This document shows, in pieces, positions 46,421 through 57,106 of a stretch of 64,000 nucleotides of DNA. The notes under the pieces are model-generated. The model was given only the letters and a program-made list of their open reading frames with translations. It was not told the origin of the DNA and did not search any database. The stretch lies in NCBI GenBank assembly GCA_023052935.1, contig CM041294.1, forward strand, positions 44,620,736 to 44,684,735. Direction: 5' to 3'. Positions within the stretch are counted from its first letter, which is position 1. Every line of letters starts with the position of its first letter. Both the position numbers and the translations under genes were made by a program. This DNA is from Piezodorus guildinii (Eukaryota > Arthropoda > Insecta > Hemiptera > Pentatomidae).

Positions 46421-46631
46421 GTACTAGCATTAATTAATTAAGGTATTACCTTAAACATAAAATTTGTCTACCTCATAAAATATTGGAATTGTGTAATGAA
46501 TCTATGCATTTGCGATCTATTGCCAATAAAATATTTTTGTATACCATTATAGCAGTAATCATTGTTATTGGTTTTATTCACAATTAGATTAGGAATACCA
46601 AAAAAGATAATTATTTTGTTTTTTATTTCAG
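46421..46631 (+). other. Intron of the ankyrin gene
   Basis: 211 bp, AT-rich, GT at 46421-46422 and AG at 46630-46631 after a T-rich tract (TTTTGTTTTTTATTTCAG). It keeps phase 0 between exons. Confidence 0.85.
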
Positions 46632-48228
46632 AATACAGATGAAGCGATGCTTGGAAATCTTCACAGAGCAGTACTTGACAACAATGTAGCAGAAATAATT
46701 GCCTTGATCATGAAAGGAGGAGACGTCAACAGTAGGCTCGATTCCGGAGAGTGTCTCCTCCACGTGGCCGCAAGTGCGGGCTGCATCGAGTCCATATCGG
46801 CGCTGGCCTACCTCAAGGCTGATGTCGACGCTCGCGATGCAGAGAAACTAACCCCGCTCCAGCGCGCTATCCTTGGAAATAACGGGAGGGCCGTCAGGGC
46901 ACTCCTTGCATGCAGGGACAGATTTGTCGAGGAGGATAACCGACGGCAACACGATGTTACACCTCGCATCGGCGGAGAAGTGTAACGATGCACTTGAGGC
47001 CTTATTGGATGGAGGTGCAGACTTGAGGGAAAGAAATTATTCTGGAGAGTCAGCCTATTGTTTGCTGTCAGGGCGGGTAACGCTCACGGTGTCGAACTGT
47101 TGACGCGGAAAGGGGCAGATGATTAACGATTTAACTAATGATGGAAAGAGATTACTTCAAATAGCCGTCGCCAGGAATTGTCTGGCAGTGACTCGCTCAT
47201 TGATTAAAGCAGGTGCTGAAACCAATTTCACGGACGAGTATGGAGAAACTCCTCTCCACATCGCAGCTGCCTCAGGAAACAAGGAGATCGTCCAAGCATT
47301 GCTCTATGGAGGAGCGTCGAGAGAGGCTAAAAATCGATTGGATCTGACACCCCTCCATGTCAGTGCCAACAGGCAAGTCATCGAAGCACTGATAGCGATG
47401 GACGAAGGAAGAAGTGGAGCTGGCGAATGCCTATAGACCGAAAGTCCGCAGCTGGGGAGACAGCGCTCCACGTGGCCGTAGCTAACAATCGTGAAGATGC
47501 CGTAGAAGCACTTATCCGTTTAGGAGCCAATGTCAACAGTACAGACAACTTGGGAAACACCGCGCTGAGTATTGCAGCTAAGAACTCGAGAGTTCATATC
47601 GTCAGTTCTCTATTGCGAGAGGGTGCGAACCACAGAATTAAAAACAAAAAAGGTTGGACAGCTCTCCACCATGCTGCTTGGGTGGGTTCAGTTGAGGTAG
47701 TGAATGCACTGTCACAAGCTGGGGCCAAAATCGACTCTAAGGACGTCGCTGGAATGACACCCGCGTACCGAGCTGCTGTGAGAGGGAATTTGAATGTACT
47801 TCAAGTGTTGGTGCAACGAGGTGCGGACTTGATGGCAAAATCGGTCAAGGGAACATCATGATCCACGATGCAGCCTATAGTGGTCACGTGCCAGTGGTTA
47901 ACTGGCTTCTTGATTGCGGGGTTAGCATCGAGGAGAGTGGCAACAACGGAACAAGGCCCTAGCGCAGGCTGCCCTCGGAGGTCAGATGGGGACTACAGCG
48001 GCCCTCCTGGACCGAGGGGCTGATCTGGCTGCAGTGGCAAAGAACGGGTGGGCCCCACTCCACTGGGCCGCCGCCTGCGGGCACCTTCCGGTAGTGCGGC
48101 TCTTGGTGGCGCGCGGGGCCCTAGTCGATACTAAGGACAATCGAGGCAAAACAGCTCTGGACTGGGCTTTAGCCGGAAAACATATTGAAGTCGCTGATTT
48201 TTTGACTTCCGAAAGTTTAGGTTTATAA
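46632..48228 (+). pseudogene. Ankyrin-repeat exon: about 15 repeats spread over three frames
   Basis: Repeat cores in order include ECLLHVAASAGCIESISAL, TPLQRAILGNNGRAVRALL, TMLHLASAEKCNDALEALL, RLLQIAVARNCLAVTRSLI, TPLHIAAASGNKEIVQALL, TALHVAVANNREDAVEALI, TALSIAAKNSRVHIVSSLL, TALHHAAWVGSVEVVNAL, TPAYRAAVRGNLNVLQVLV, IMIHDAAYSGHVPVVNWLL, APLHWAAACGHLPVVRLL and TALDWALAGKHIEVADFL. They follow the 33-residue ankyrin rhythm. The frame changes near 46910, 47058, 47115, 47400, 47430, 47845 and 47945. No stop caused by a simple substitution is seen in the coherent path, so either the gene died recently through small indels or the assembly has indel errors here. The last frame ends at TAA 48226-48228 unless the terminal exon at 48325 is used. 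The long intact RT frame at 35-36.5 kb speaks against a generally poor sequence. Confidence 0.85.
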
Positions 48229-48324
48229 TTGAAAATTTATAGTTTAAAAAAAAACTATAATTTTCGAAGAGAATTCAAGACATTATTTTTCTTGAAAATA
48301 TTTCCTTGCAGTATTTCATTTTAG

Positions 48325-48482
48325 ATATTGCAATGGACTATCACGGTTCACAACCACATGAGTATAAGAAGGTGGTAATTAAGTCTGGCTTTGGGAGCTT
48401 TGTGTCACTGGAGTTTTGCTATGTCAACGAAGGTTTGACTTTGTCAAGAGCTGAGCTAAGTGTAGGCGGCACGATTACTTAA
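48325..48482 (+). CDS. Candidate terminal exon of the ankyrin gene (52 codons)
   Basis: A donor at 48221 (TTTAG|GTTTAT) just before the ankyrin stop and an acceptor at 48323-48324 (TTTCATTTTAG) would remove a 104-bp intron. They join in phase 1 to a frame reading DIAMDYHGSQPHEYKKVV, IKSGFGSFVSLEFCYVNEGL and TLSRAELSVGGTIT, then stop. Amino acid use is ordinary and unlike chance frames. An alternative acceptor, TTTCCTTGCAG at 48301-48311, also opens the same frame. The block is not an ankyrin repeat and I do not recognise it. Two AATAAA signals follow at 48836 and 48847. Confidence 0.35.
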
Positions 48483-48835
48483 AACAGCATTTTTCAGCTT
48501 TTATTTATGATCTAAATAATTTTTGCTGATAATTGTGCTGATATAAAATCTTCCTGCTATTGATGGATAATGCTAAATTTCTTTAGCTTGTATTAAAACT
48601 TGGTAAACATCCATTTGCATTCATATGAACGGCAATACATTTGTAATGAATACTATGGGTTTATGTTTTTTAGGATTCCTTGTTATGGACTGCTGCAAGT
48701 AAACATTACTAGTAACTAAATTACATGTTCAAGTTCAATTTTCATACTATCAGATGTTTCTTCAACTTCAGTACGTAGGTACACAGATCGGAAGTCACTC
48801 CTGCATGTGATATTTTTAAAACTAAAATGATGTAT

Positions 48836-48852
48836 AATAAAAGTCTAATAAA
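48836..48852 (+). terminator. Two candidate polyadenylation signals
   Basis: AATAAA at 48836-48841 and at 48847-48852, about 350 bp after the candidate terminal exon, on the strand of the ankyrin gene. In AT-rich DNA this hexamer is common, so support is weak. Confidence 0.35.
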
Positions 48853-49084
48853 GAGGATGTACATCTATAAATTAATTCGCTCGAAGAAAATAACAGTAAT
48901 GTGGCCAATAAACAATAATTTGAAAATTACTGCCAGCGTATGTATGTTATAAATGTGTTTATACTACAAAGTCATAGGAATTTTTAGAATAAGAATATTA
49001 AAATAATTAAATGTTCTGTATATATGTGCCTGTCTTTTCCGTTTATAGCTCGGATTATTGAGACTTAAAAATAATACCTCTTTT

Positions 49085-49920
49085 TAAAAAAAAAAACAAT
49101 ACAATGATTCCAGTTTTATCATATTATGGTTCATCATATATATAGCATTTCCAAGCCTAATTTTGTACCATTCCTTAAATCAAGATAAATGTATAACAAT
49201 TTTTCCAGTCGAAATGTAACCTTTTCCAAGTCAAATGTGACCTTCGTATGCAGATGAACAAGGATCACCTTTTAACATGTTCAATATTACTTTTCCAAGT
49301 CAAATGTAATGTTTTCCATTTTAAAATGTTACCTTTTATAACACCTTTTTTCCTCTCACTTCTAAGTCTCATAGACTAAATCATTTTATTTAACTATTTA
49401 TTAAAAAAAAATTTAGTGTTATATTATAAATTATGACATTTTTATGAATTTTGGGAAATATCAATTTTAGTCATTATTTCTTTTTAAGATATATATGATA
49501 TAACAAGTTTATGATTTTTATAATGAGAAAGAACTAAATCTTAAAAAAATATTATTTTTAAAAATAATTTTATTTGATAATTTTTAGACTTCAATATGTT
49601 GTTTGGAAATAATTAATATTTTAATCGGTAATTTAAATTTAAAAATAACCGATGTTTATCCAAAGTTTTTTTTTCTTGCTTTGTACTTTTCTGTAGATTT
49701 TAATTTTTTTTTTTTGTATTTATATGATTATTAATGTGTTATTCGGGTTTTTTTATAAGTTACGATATCAAATGTATATATTATTGAGCGCTCATAGCAG
49801 TAACAATCGAATATTTAAAGATCTTGTAATGTTTTGTATGTAATGTAGTGGTTAAGTCAGTGTTACGGGTCGTGTTTATGAAATCACGTTTGTTCTGCAG
49901 CGTCAATTTTTTTATCGCTC
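49085..49920 (+). repeat. Left copy of a direct segmental duplication (partner 53040-54010)
   Basis: The order TATGGTTCATCAT, AAGCCTA, TTTTGTACCATTC, CTCATAGAC, TTCAATATG, TCCAAAG with a T-run, TGTACTTTTCTGTAGAT, CAGTAACAAT, AAAGATCTTGTAATG and GGGTCGTG is shared, in direct orientation, with 53040-54010. The copies have diverged and differ by insertions. Confidence 0.75.
49201..49338 (-). repeat. Degenerate 21-bp minisatellite, left copy
   Basis: Units of the form CCAAGTCAAATGTAACCTTTT (plus strand), five or six, interrupted by about 40 bp of other sequence. They are the reverse complement of the units at 52846-53034. Confidence 0.85.
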
Positions 49921-49989
49921 TCCATCGTAATTTAACTTGATTTTACTAGCTAATTTATTTTATTAATATAATAATATATGCATTCTGTT

Positions 49990-51400
49990 ATATTACTTTT
50001 TATGATTAATATCTTGTTATCGCTTATGACGCACTTGCACTTACATTTAATGTTTTTTATTGATATAGGCATTAATTGTTGTGCTTTCGGGTGGTTATGA
50101 TTACGTTTTTCGAGCTGTATTTTTTATCGCTCATGCGTATTTCAACTCTCATTAACTTTTAATGTTTTTTATTGATATAGGGATGAATTATTGTGCACTC
50201 GGGTGGTTATGGTTACGTTTTTTGAGCTCTATCTTTTATCGCTCATGCGTATTTCAACTTGCATTTACTTTTTATGTTTTTTATTGATATAGGGATGAAT
50301 TATTGTGCATTCGGGTGATTATGGTTACGTTTTTTGACCTCTATCTTTTATCGCTCATGCGTATTTCAACTTGCATTTACTGCTAATGTTTTTTATTGAT
50401 ATAGGGATGAATTATTATGCATTCGGGTGGTTATGATTACGTTTTTCGAGCTGTATTTTTTATCGCTCATGCGTATTTCAACTCTCATTAACATTTAATG
50501 TTTTTTATTGATATAGGGATGAATTATTGTGCACTCGGGTGGTTATGGTTACGTTTTTTGAGCTCTATCTTTTATCGCTCATGCGTATTTCAACTTGCAT
50601 TTACTTTTTATGTTTTTTATTGATATAGGGATGAATTATTGTGCATTCGGGTGATTATGGTTACGTTTTTTTGAGCTCTATCTTTTATCGCTCATGTGTA
50701 TTTCAACATGCATTTACTTTTTATGTTTTTTATTGATATAGGGATTAATTATTGTGCTTTCGGGTGGTTATGATTAAGTTTTTGATTGATATTGGGATTG
50801 ATTATTTTGTTTTTAGTTCTCATTATATCGTTGCTGGAATATACATCATTTAGTTTTTTTTATTTATTTATTTTTATTTTAGTTACGTTTTTGAGCTCTA
50901 TCTTTTATCGCTCATGCGTATTTCAACTCGCATTTACTTTTAATGTTTTTTATTGATATATAGGTTATTAATTGTATTTGTGGGTCTTGTGATTACAGTT
51001 TTTGAGCTGTATTTATTGTCGCTTGTTCGCATTTCAACTTACATTTACTTCTAATCTTTTTATTGTTATAGGGATCTATACTCGTGTTTTTGGGTGGTTA
51101 TGAAAAAACTTTTTTTTGGACTGCTTATTCTATAGCGCGCGGGCGTTTCAACTTAGTGCTAATATCATTTTATATTTTGATAGAGTGGTCTTTCTTTGTT
51201 TTTGTTTTAGGGGATTTTGATTACGTGTTTTGAACATTTTATGCGCTTGGGAATTTCTATATACCGTAGATATCATGTTATAATTTGAAGTAAAAATTAT
51301 TTATTGTGTTTTTGCACGTTCTCGTTACTTTTTTTAACTGGATGTTACATCGCGATTGCGCATTGTTCTAGATCACTTTTTATTTAAATTAGAATGTGCA
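49990..51400 (+). repeat. 112-bp satellite array, left arm
   Basis: The word TGTTTTTTATTGATATA starts at 50051, 50163, 50275, 50387, 50499, 50611 and 50724 (spacing 112, once 113), then again near 50943 and 51056 after a disrupted stretch. Each unit also has TCGGGTGGTTATG and TATCGCTCATGCGTATTTCA. Units decay towards both ends. Confidence 0.95.
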
Positions 51401-51709
51401 CTAGCTATAAAAAAATTTCATAAACTCTATTAGTATTCCCAAAACACTATAAACGATCCCTCTATCAAATATTTATGAAATAGGAACAGTAAATTGAAAT
51501 GAGTAAAACCGATAACAAATAAGGTTCAAATAATGTTACAAGAACACCGAATATAGAATAAACGATTCCTCAATTAAATTATCAAATAATTGTAAGAACA
51601 AGTGAGGAAGTGGGTCCATTATAAAATAATTAGTTAAAAAAACTTACTAAGGACGCTAGAAAAGGAACTATAACTAATCCTTTTATAAAAAAATAATAAT
51701 AAAAACAAT

Positions 51710-52620
51710 AAAATAAAAAAAAACTAAATGATGTATATTCCAGCAACGATATAATGAGAACTAAAAACAAAATAATCAATCCCAATATCAATCAAAAACT
51801 TAATCATAACCACCCGAATGCATAATAATTCATCCCTATATCAATAAAAAACATTAGCAGTAAATACAAGTTGAAATACGCATGAGCGATAAAAGATAGA
51901 GCTCAAAAAACGTAACCATAATCACCCGAATGCACAATAATTCATCCCTATATCAATAAAAAACATAAAAAGTAAATGCAAGTTGAAATACGCATGAGCG
52001 ATAAAAGATAGAGCTCAAAAAAAGTAACCATAACCACCCGAGTGCACAATAATTCATCCCTATATCAATAAAAAACATTAAAAGTTAATGAGAGTTGAAA
52101 TACGCATGAGCGATAAAAAAATACAGCTCGAAAAACGTAATCATAACCACCCGAAAGCACAACAATTAATGCCTATATCAATAAAAAAACATTAAATGTA
52201 AGTGCAAGTTGAAATACGCATAAGCGATAAAAGATAAAGCTCAAAAAACGTAATCATAACCACCCGAATGCATAATAATTCATCCCTATATCAATAAAAA
52301 ACATTAGCAGTAAATGCAAGTTGAAATACGCATGAGCGATAAAAAATACAGCTCGAAAAACGTAATCATAACCACCCGAAAGCACAATAATTAATCCCTA
52401 TATCAATAAAAAACATTAACAGTAAATGCGAGTTGAAATACGCATGAGCGATAAAAAATACATCTCGAAAAACGTAATTATAATACCCGAAAACACATTA
52501 ATTAATCCCTATATCAATAAAAAACATTAAAAGTAAATGCGAGTTAATATGCACGCGAGCGATAAAAAATACATCTCGAAAAACTAATTATAATACCCGA
52601 AAACACATTAATTATTCCCA
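51710..52620 (-). repeat. 112-bp satellite array, right arm, inverted
   Basis: The reverse-complement word TATATCAATAAAAAACAT ends near 51854, 51966, 52078, 52192, 52304, 52416 and 52528. The inner edge 51712-51810 is almost perfectly complementary to about 50775-50868 of the left arm, including the non-satellite word TCTCATTATATCGTTGCTGG. Confidence 0.95.
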
Positions 52621-52845
52621 AAAACTATCCCTCCCCTCTAAAAATTCAAAATCAACAACTATTTTAAAACTAAATATTTTTTTAAATATTAGTTCTTAAA
52701 AAACAGAACTTGATATCAAATATCTAAAAAAAACAGTGATATGATATGCCAAAATTATTAAAAATGTCATAATTTTAATTAAACTAATTATTTTTCAATA
52801 AATAAATAAATAAAAACGGAATATTTAAGGCTAGAAGTGAAGAAA
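52621..52845 (-). repeat. Inverted counterpart of 49340-49480
   Basis: Words AAAATGTCATAATTT, AATAAATAAATAAA and AGAAGTGA occur here as the reverse complement of AAATTATGACATTTTT, the A/T tract and TCACTTCT on the left side, which extends the inverted symmetry outwards from the satellite arrays to the minisatellites. Confidence 0.6.
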
Positions 52846-53034
52846 AAGGTGACATTTGACTTGGAAAAGGTAACATTTGAAATGGAAAAGGTGACATTTG
52901 ACTTGGAAAAGGTAACATTTGAAATGGAAAAGGTGACATTTGAAATGGAAAGGGTTACATTTGACTTGGAAAAGGTTACATTTGACTTGGAAAAAGTTAC
53001 ATTTGACTTGGAAAAGGTTACAATTGACTTGGAA
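52846..53034 (+). repeat. 21-bp minisatellite, nine units, open as a heptad repeat
   Basis: Nine units of the type AAGGTTACATTTGACTTGGAA alternate with a variant having GAAATG for GACTTG. Plus-strand translation is (KVTFDLE/KVTFEME)9 without a stop, ending NAIL. The frame has no ATG before the repeats, only a GTG at 52837. The left inverted counterpart is not open in this way. I treat it as a minisatellite and not as a gene. Confidence 0.9.
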
Positions 53035-53039
53035 AATGC

Positions 53040-54010
53040 TATATTATAGTTCATTATGAACGACATAAGCCTAGATTTTTGTACCATTCAACTCTGAAAT
53101 GCAAGATTAATGATTGTATATGAACAAAGTGTTGTGTCAGTCGGAATATTGTTTTATAAAGTACGACATTTATCTGTAAAAATGTCTGACCGTTCGTAAT
53201 GACAGATGAAACAAGGATAATTTTAAAAATAAGGTTGCAATATTATTTCTCAACACGATAAATATAATTGTTTTCATGCATTTTATAAATAATATACACT
53301 TTTTAACATTTTTTCCTCTATCTTCAAAAATAAGTAACTCATAGACGTAAACATTTTATTAATTATTCATATTAACTGCGAGGAGTTAAGATGATCGTTA
53401 GATGCTCCTCAACGTATTTGTCATAAACTTTGATTCCATTAGATTTATGATTTTGAAAATACCTCAAATTTTGAAGGGAGTATTATTTTCTTATTTAAAA
53501 TAGTAATAATAAAAGAAAAATGCAGAAACAAAGTGTTATAGAGATTTTTTTAATAAGTGGAAACAAGAGACCCTCTTCTGGTCAAAAGTTCCTTAAAAGG
53601 AAATTTTTTGTAAATAATATAATTATTATCCTTGATAGTCTTTTAGACCTTCAATATGTGTGAAATTTGACACATAATTAAATAATTTAATAATCAATAA
53701 TAAAATTAAATGTAATAATCCAACTCAGAAATAGATTTCAATCCAAAGGTTTTTTTTTTTTTTGTACTTTTTCTGTAGATGTAGGATTTTTTTTTTTTGC
53801 TCATTTATCCATGTTTTATAGTCGTACTGGGTCTATTTTTATAAGTACCGAAAAATCAAAGTATAAATATTATGAGGGCTCAAAGCAGTAACAATACAAG
53901 AAAATATATTAAAGATCTTGTAATGTTATTGTAGCTGTAATGTAAGTGGTGGTAAGGCAGTAAGTTACAAGGGTCGTGATTAATTAGTGAAAATGACACT
54001 GAGTTGTAAC
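53040..54010 (+). repeat. Right copy of the direct segmental duplication
   Basis: Partner of 49085-49920, with the same word order. It contains GGGCTCAAAGCAGTAACAAT and TTAAAGATCTTGTAATG like the left copy, plus extra sequence at 53340-53640. Confidence 0.75.
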
Positions 54011-54233
54011 TGTCTCTTGCAGGCGCCTCCAACCCAACCCATTCTTTTCCCCTATTGCCTCTTCCATCGAATCATTATTACTTTATTTTACATTTATCTA
54101 TTTATTATATATTTTAATAATAATAATGATATGTAACACTTTTATTATAATTATTATTAAATATCGATTAAATGCATCACATATGTTATCGTTATGACAT
54201 GCAATATCTATGCTTATAATGAATGTGTAAGCA
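54011..54233. other. AT-rich sequence without a gene
   Basis: Nothing recognised. Confidence 0.4.
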
Positions 54234-55097
54234 TATACAGGTTGTCTCATAAATGTCTCGCCATACTGTGAGAGCAGAAAATATACCTTAAGCAAAACAA
54301 AATGAGTTCATATGACGAATAGTCGGAACTTTTAGGAAAGAAAATATTTTTTTTTTCCTATTATCCATAGTTTTCATCAGAAATTCTCAAATATACATTA
54401 TTCGTGCACACGCACAGAAAAAAAAATGGTACCAAATGAAAGAAGAGACACTCAGAAAGTTGATTAAGTAAAATAAGAAAATGAGTGAGCTACACGATCT
54501 ACTACACAACGTCTTGCCGAAAATTAAACTATAATATTTCCAAGAATATTCAGAAATTTCAAGGGACTATCACTCTTCTATCGTTGTGTTTTAGATTTTC
54601 TGGATCTCAGTAAAACTTTTTCATTTAATTACCTTTAGATGGAGTAAAATAAATCTTCCTTCTTTGGCCAATCAAGAATGCGAGAAAGCAAGTATTCTTA
54701 AAAAAAAATTGGCGTGGACAACACCTGACTTTCACTTATCTCCGCTGTTAAAATCAATTTAAGAATTATTTCATAAGATTAAAGTTTATGTAAACAGTTT
54801 TAAATTAATTTAAATAAAAATTTTATTCAGTTTTGTTCGAAAAATATGATTTATATTAAATAATTTAACTATAATAATACATAAATATTAAAATGCTACG
54901 TATAATAATTAGTAATAAGTTTAAGTTTTGTTCGTCACTTAACATTACTTTTTTACGAATTTCTGTACAAGATAATATTTTTTCTAAAATCTTTCCAACT
55001 GTATATTATACGTCTATAGTTCTTAATATATGAAAAACAAAAATTACATTTTAAAAACACTTGTGCTCTTCTGTTCTTTAATTAGTCATCAAATTCG

Positions 55098-55290
55098 TTC
55101 AACTAGTATATATATTTTTTTATTTTTATTTTTTTTTTTTTATTGAGATATATTACAATTTGTTACAAAATGAACAATAATAATATTGATATGAGACCAC
55201 ATTCATACTATATATACAGAAAATGATAATAATAGTCAAATTACATAAAATAGAAAATAAATAAATTCATATATATATTTTAATATGAGA

Positions 55291-55364
<74 letters not shown>

Positions 55365-56128
55365 AAAATAATAACAAATAAAAAACAAAACAACAACCTA
55401 TAATTGAGATAAATAAAAAGTTGGCAAATAAATAAACATCACACAAACAATCATAACTATATACAATATATAAAACTGCTAAAGGGACCCCAGCACGCGC
55501 TTTTCCCTCCACTTGGGGAGAAAAAAGCGGAATCCAAGAGATCCCAGCGCCTCTGATTCAGCCGCGTCACTGATCTGAGCCAGTGGAGGCCAAGTTAGGG
55601 CGCTGTAACCACAAACATACCGTACATGAGTGGAGGATCTGACCAGTGTCATAACTCCAATTTACATGTTTACAACACGTCTCGCGGCCACTGCCGTTTC
55701 AATCTTCGAGGAGGATTGTAAGGATGGGTGGTGCTGGATAGGAATTGTACTAGAGGGTTAGGATGATGTGTAAGGTTCTGATGAAATTTGGAGAATTTGG
55801 ATGGTACCAGGTCTAAAACAAATGGAATATTAAGGTCATGGTGTAGGGTACAGTTGGTAACGTAATAAGGAGCATTAACTATTGTTCGGAGGACTTTGGA
55901 TTGGAAGGATTGGATGCGTTTGATGTTAGGATGTTTAGCTGTCCTCCACAGTTCAAGTCCGTAGGTCCATATAGGTTTCAGTACTGTCTTGTATATTAGT
56001 AATTTGTTGTCAACTGTAAGATGCGATTTTCTGTTTAGTAGTCTGTATAACTGGCCGAATCTGCGGTTGAGTTCTTTTCTTTTTAGTCTTGTATGTGGGT
56101 TCCACGTCAGTCTTTCAACTAGTATATA
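55098..56128 (-). mobile_element. Jockey-group retrotransposon, 5'-truncated, 15-bp target duplication, open tail frame
   Basis: TTCAACTAGTATATA at 55098-55112 is repeated at 56114-56128. The minus strand is open from the truncation point at 56113 to the stop at 55670, 148 codons with no in-frame ATG. Blocks are LTWNPHTRLKRKELNRRFGQ, KPIWTYGLELWRTAKHPNIK, VLRTIVNAPYYVTNCTLHHD, SKFSKFHQNLTHHPNPL and the conserved PPRRLKRQWPRDVL. This is the C-terminal region after the RT core. A long 3' UTR with a (TA)n tract at 55310-55360 follows. It is the same family as 58458-59809. The truncated copy is not autonomous, but its frame is undamaged, which suggests a young insertion into family H copy 10. Confidence 0.93.
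55310..55360. repeat. (TA)n microsatellite inside a Jockey 3' UTR
   Basis: Uninterrupted TA units; the frame 55267-55512 across it is not a gene. Confidence 0.95.
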
Positions 56129-56777
56129 AAGCCGTTATTTGTCAATGCTGATAAGATGATATAGTTAATCTTTTATGATATAGAAAATGAATCGTACTTT
56201 AGAAGAAGAAAATATAAAAATACGCTACTTAAGCCCTGTCAGAATATTTCAATCAGAAAGAAACTTATATTATACAAAAGCCCATTAAATTTTATACCGA
56301 TATAGTGAGTTTAATCAAAATCGTTAGAGCCGTTTTTGAGTAAATCGTAAAAAAGTGCAAAATGCATGGTATAAAGTACCACTTCCGGTAAGCCGATTTT
56401 GATGATATAGTTGTCTTAAATAATAATATTAATAAAATTTTACTTTCCTGCTACTTTTCGTTTTCGTGCTAACAGACCTTTTTGCGAGACTTAGTTATTT
56501 GGATTCAGGGACCCTAAAACGTGTATTTCCGTTGAAAACTAGTGTATTTCATATATAAGCTAGTGAAAGCAAAAAGGACCAAACAGAAAACCAACTAAGG
56601 GGCCAAACTAAACCTCAAGAGATATTAAAAAAAAATATATGACCCATGTTCCGGTTTTCAGCTATTAAGGACGAAAATCTTAAATTTTTATTTCACTTAT
56701 ATAAACTTTCTTATTCCACCTAAGGTCTAGTATCTGCTATCACAATATGAAGTTACATTAATGAGACACCCTGTATA

Positions 56778-57106
56778 AATTACAATGTATTGATGAGTTA
56801 TATTTCGTCTGTAAGTGATCTTTTGATCGATGATAACTGCCAAAATCGCTTGCACTTGCAATTCTGTTTTGAAATATTTATGGTATTTGTCAGAAACTAA
56901 CTGCATTAATTTATGATAATTTTTTACCTCTGAAAAAGGTAAAAAAAATATAAATTGAGGTAATAAACTTTTAGTTTGGTGTAAACCAGCAAATAATTTT
57001 TTTTTACCAATCATTATCTAGAATTTTTCTCTATACTTCGATATTCTATCACTGAACATTTATTAACACTACATTTCGACTTACACAAAACCAATGCAAA
57101 AACGCT
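56778..57106. other. AT-rich sequence with an undecided minus frame (56727-57014)
   Basis: The 95-codon minus frame reads for example LMQLVSDKYHKYFKTELQVQ and AILAVIIDQKITYRRNI. Composition is less skewed than in chance frames, but I recognise no domain and the frame runs into the repeat end at 56720-56777. Confidence 0.25.

Larger units (their letters stand above)
54700..56575 (-). mobile_element. Family H interspersed repeat, copy 10, split by a Jockey insertion
   Basis: The 3' end is near 54700 (minus: GGAGATAAGTGAAAGTCAGG) and the 5' end near 56575 (TTTTTGCTTTCACTAGC). The Jockey insertion at 55113-56113 interrupts the internal word that would read TTGAACGAATTTGAT. Confidence 0.85.
54234..56777. 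mobile_element. Possible inverted-repeat element of 2.5 kb enclosing a family H copy
   Basis: TATACAGGTTGTCTCATAAA at 54234 and, inverted at 56777, TTATACAGGGTGTCTCATTA share about 56 nt of imperfect similarity (also TGTGAGAGCAGA/TGTGATAGCAGA). The wording TACAGGGTGTCTCA is common at ends of insect repeats. No transposase is seen inside. Confidence 0.4.

Noticed and set aside
49990..52620. CRISPR array
   Set aside because: Units are contiguous 112-bp satellites without unique spacers, in a eukaryotic sequence.
52788..53087. 99-codon minus frame across the 21-bp minisatellite
   Set aside because: The antisense of the minisatellite is also open because the unit length is a multiple of three; nothing favours a gene.
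55267..55512. 81-codon frame on minus
   Set aside because: Crosses a (TA)n tract inside a Jockey 3' UTR; no domain.
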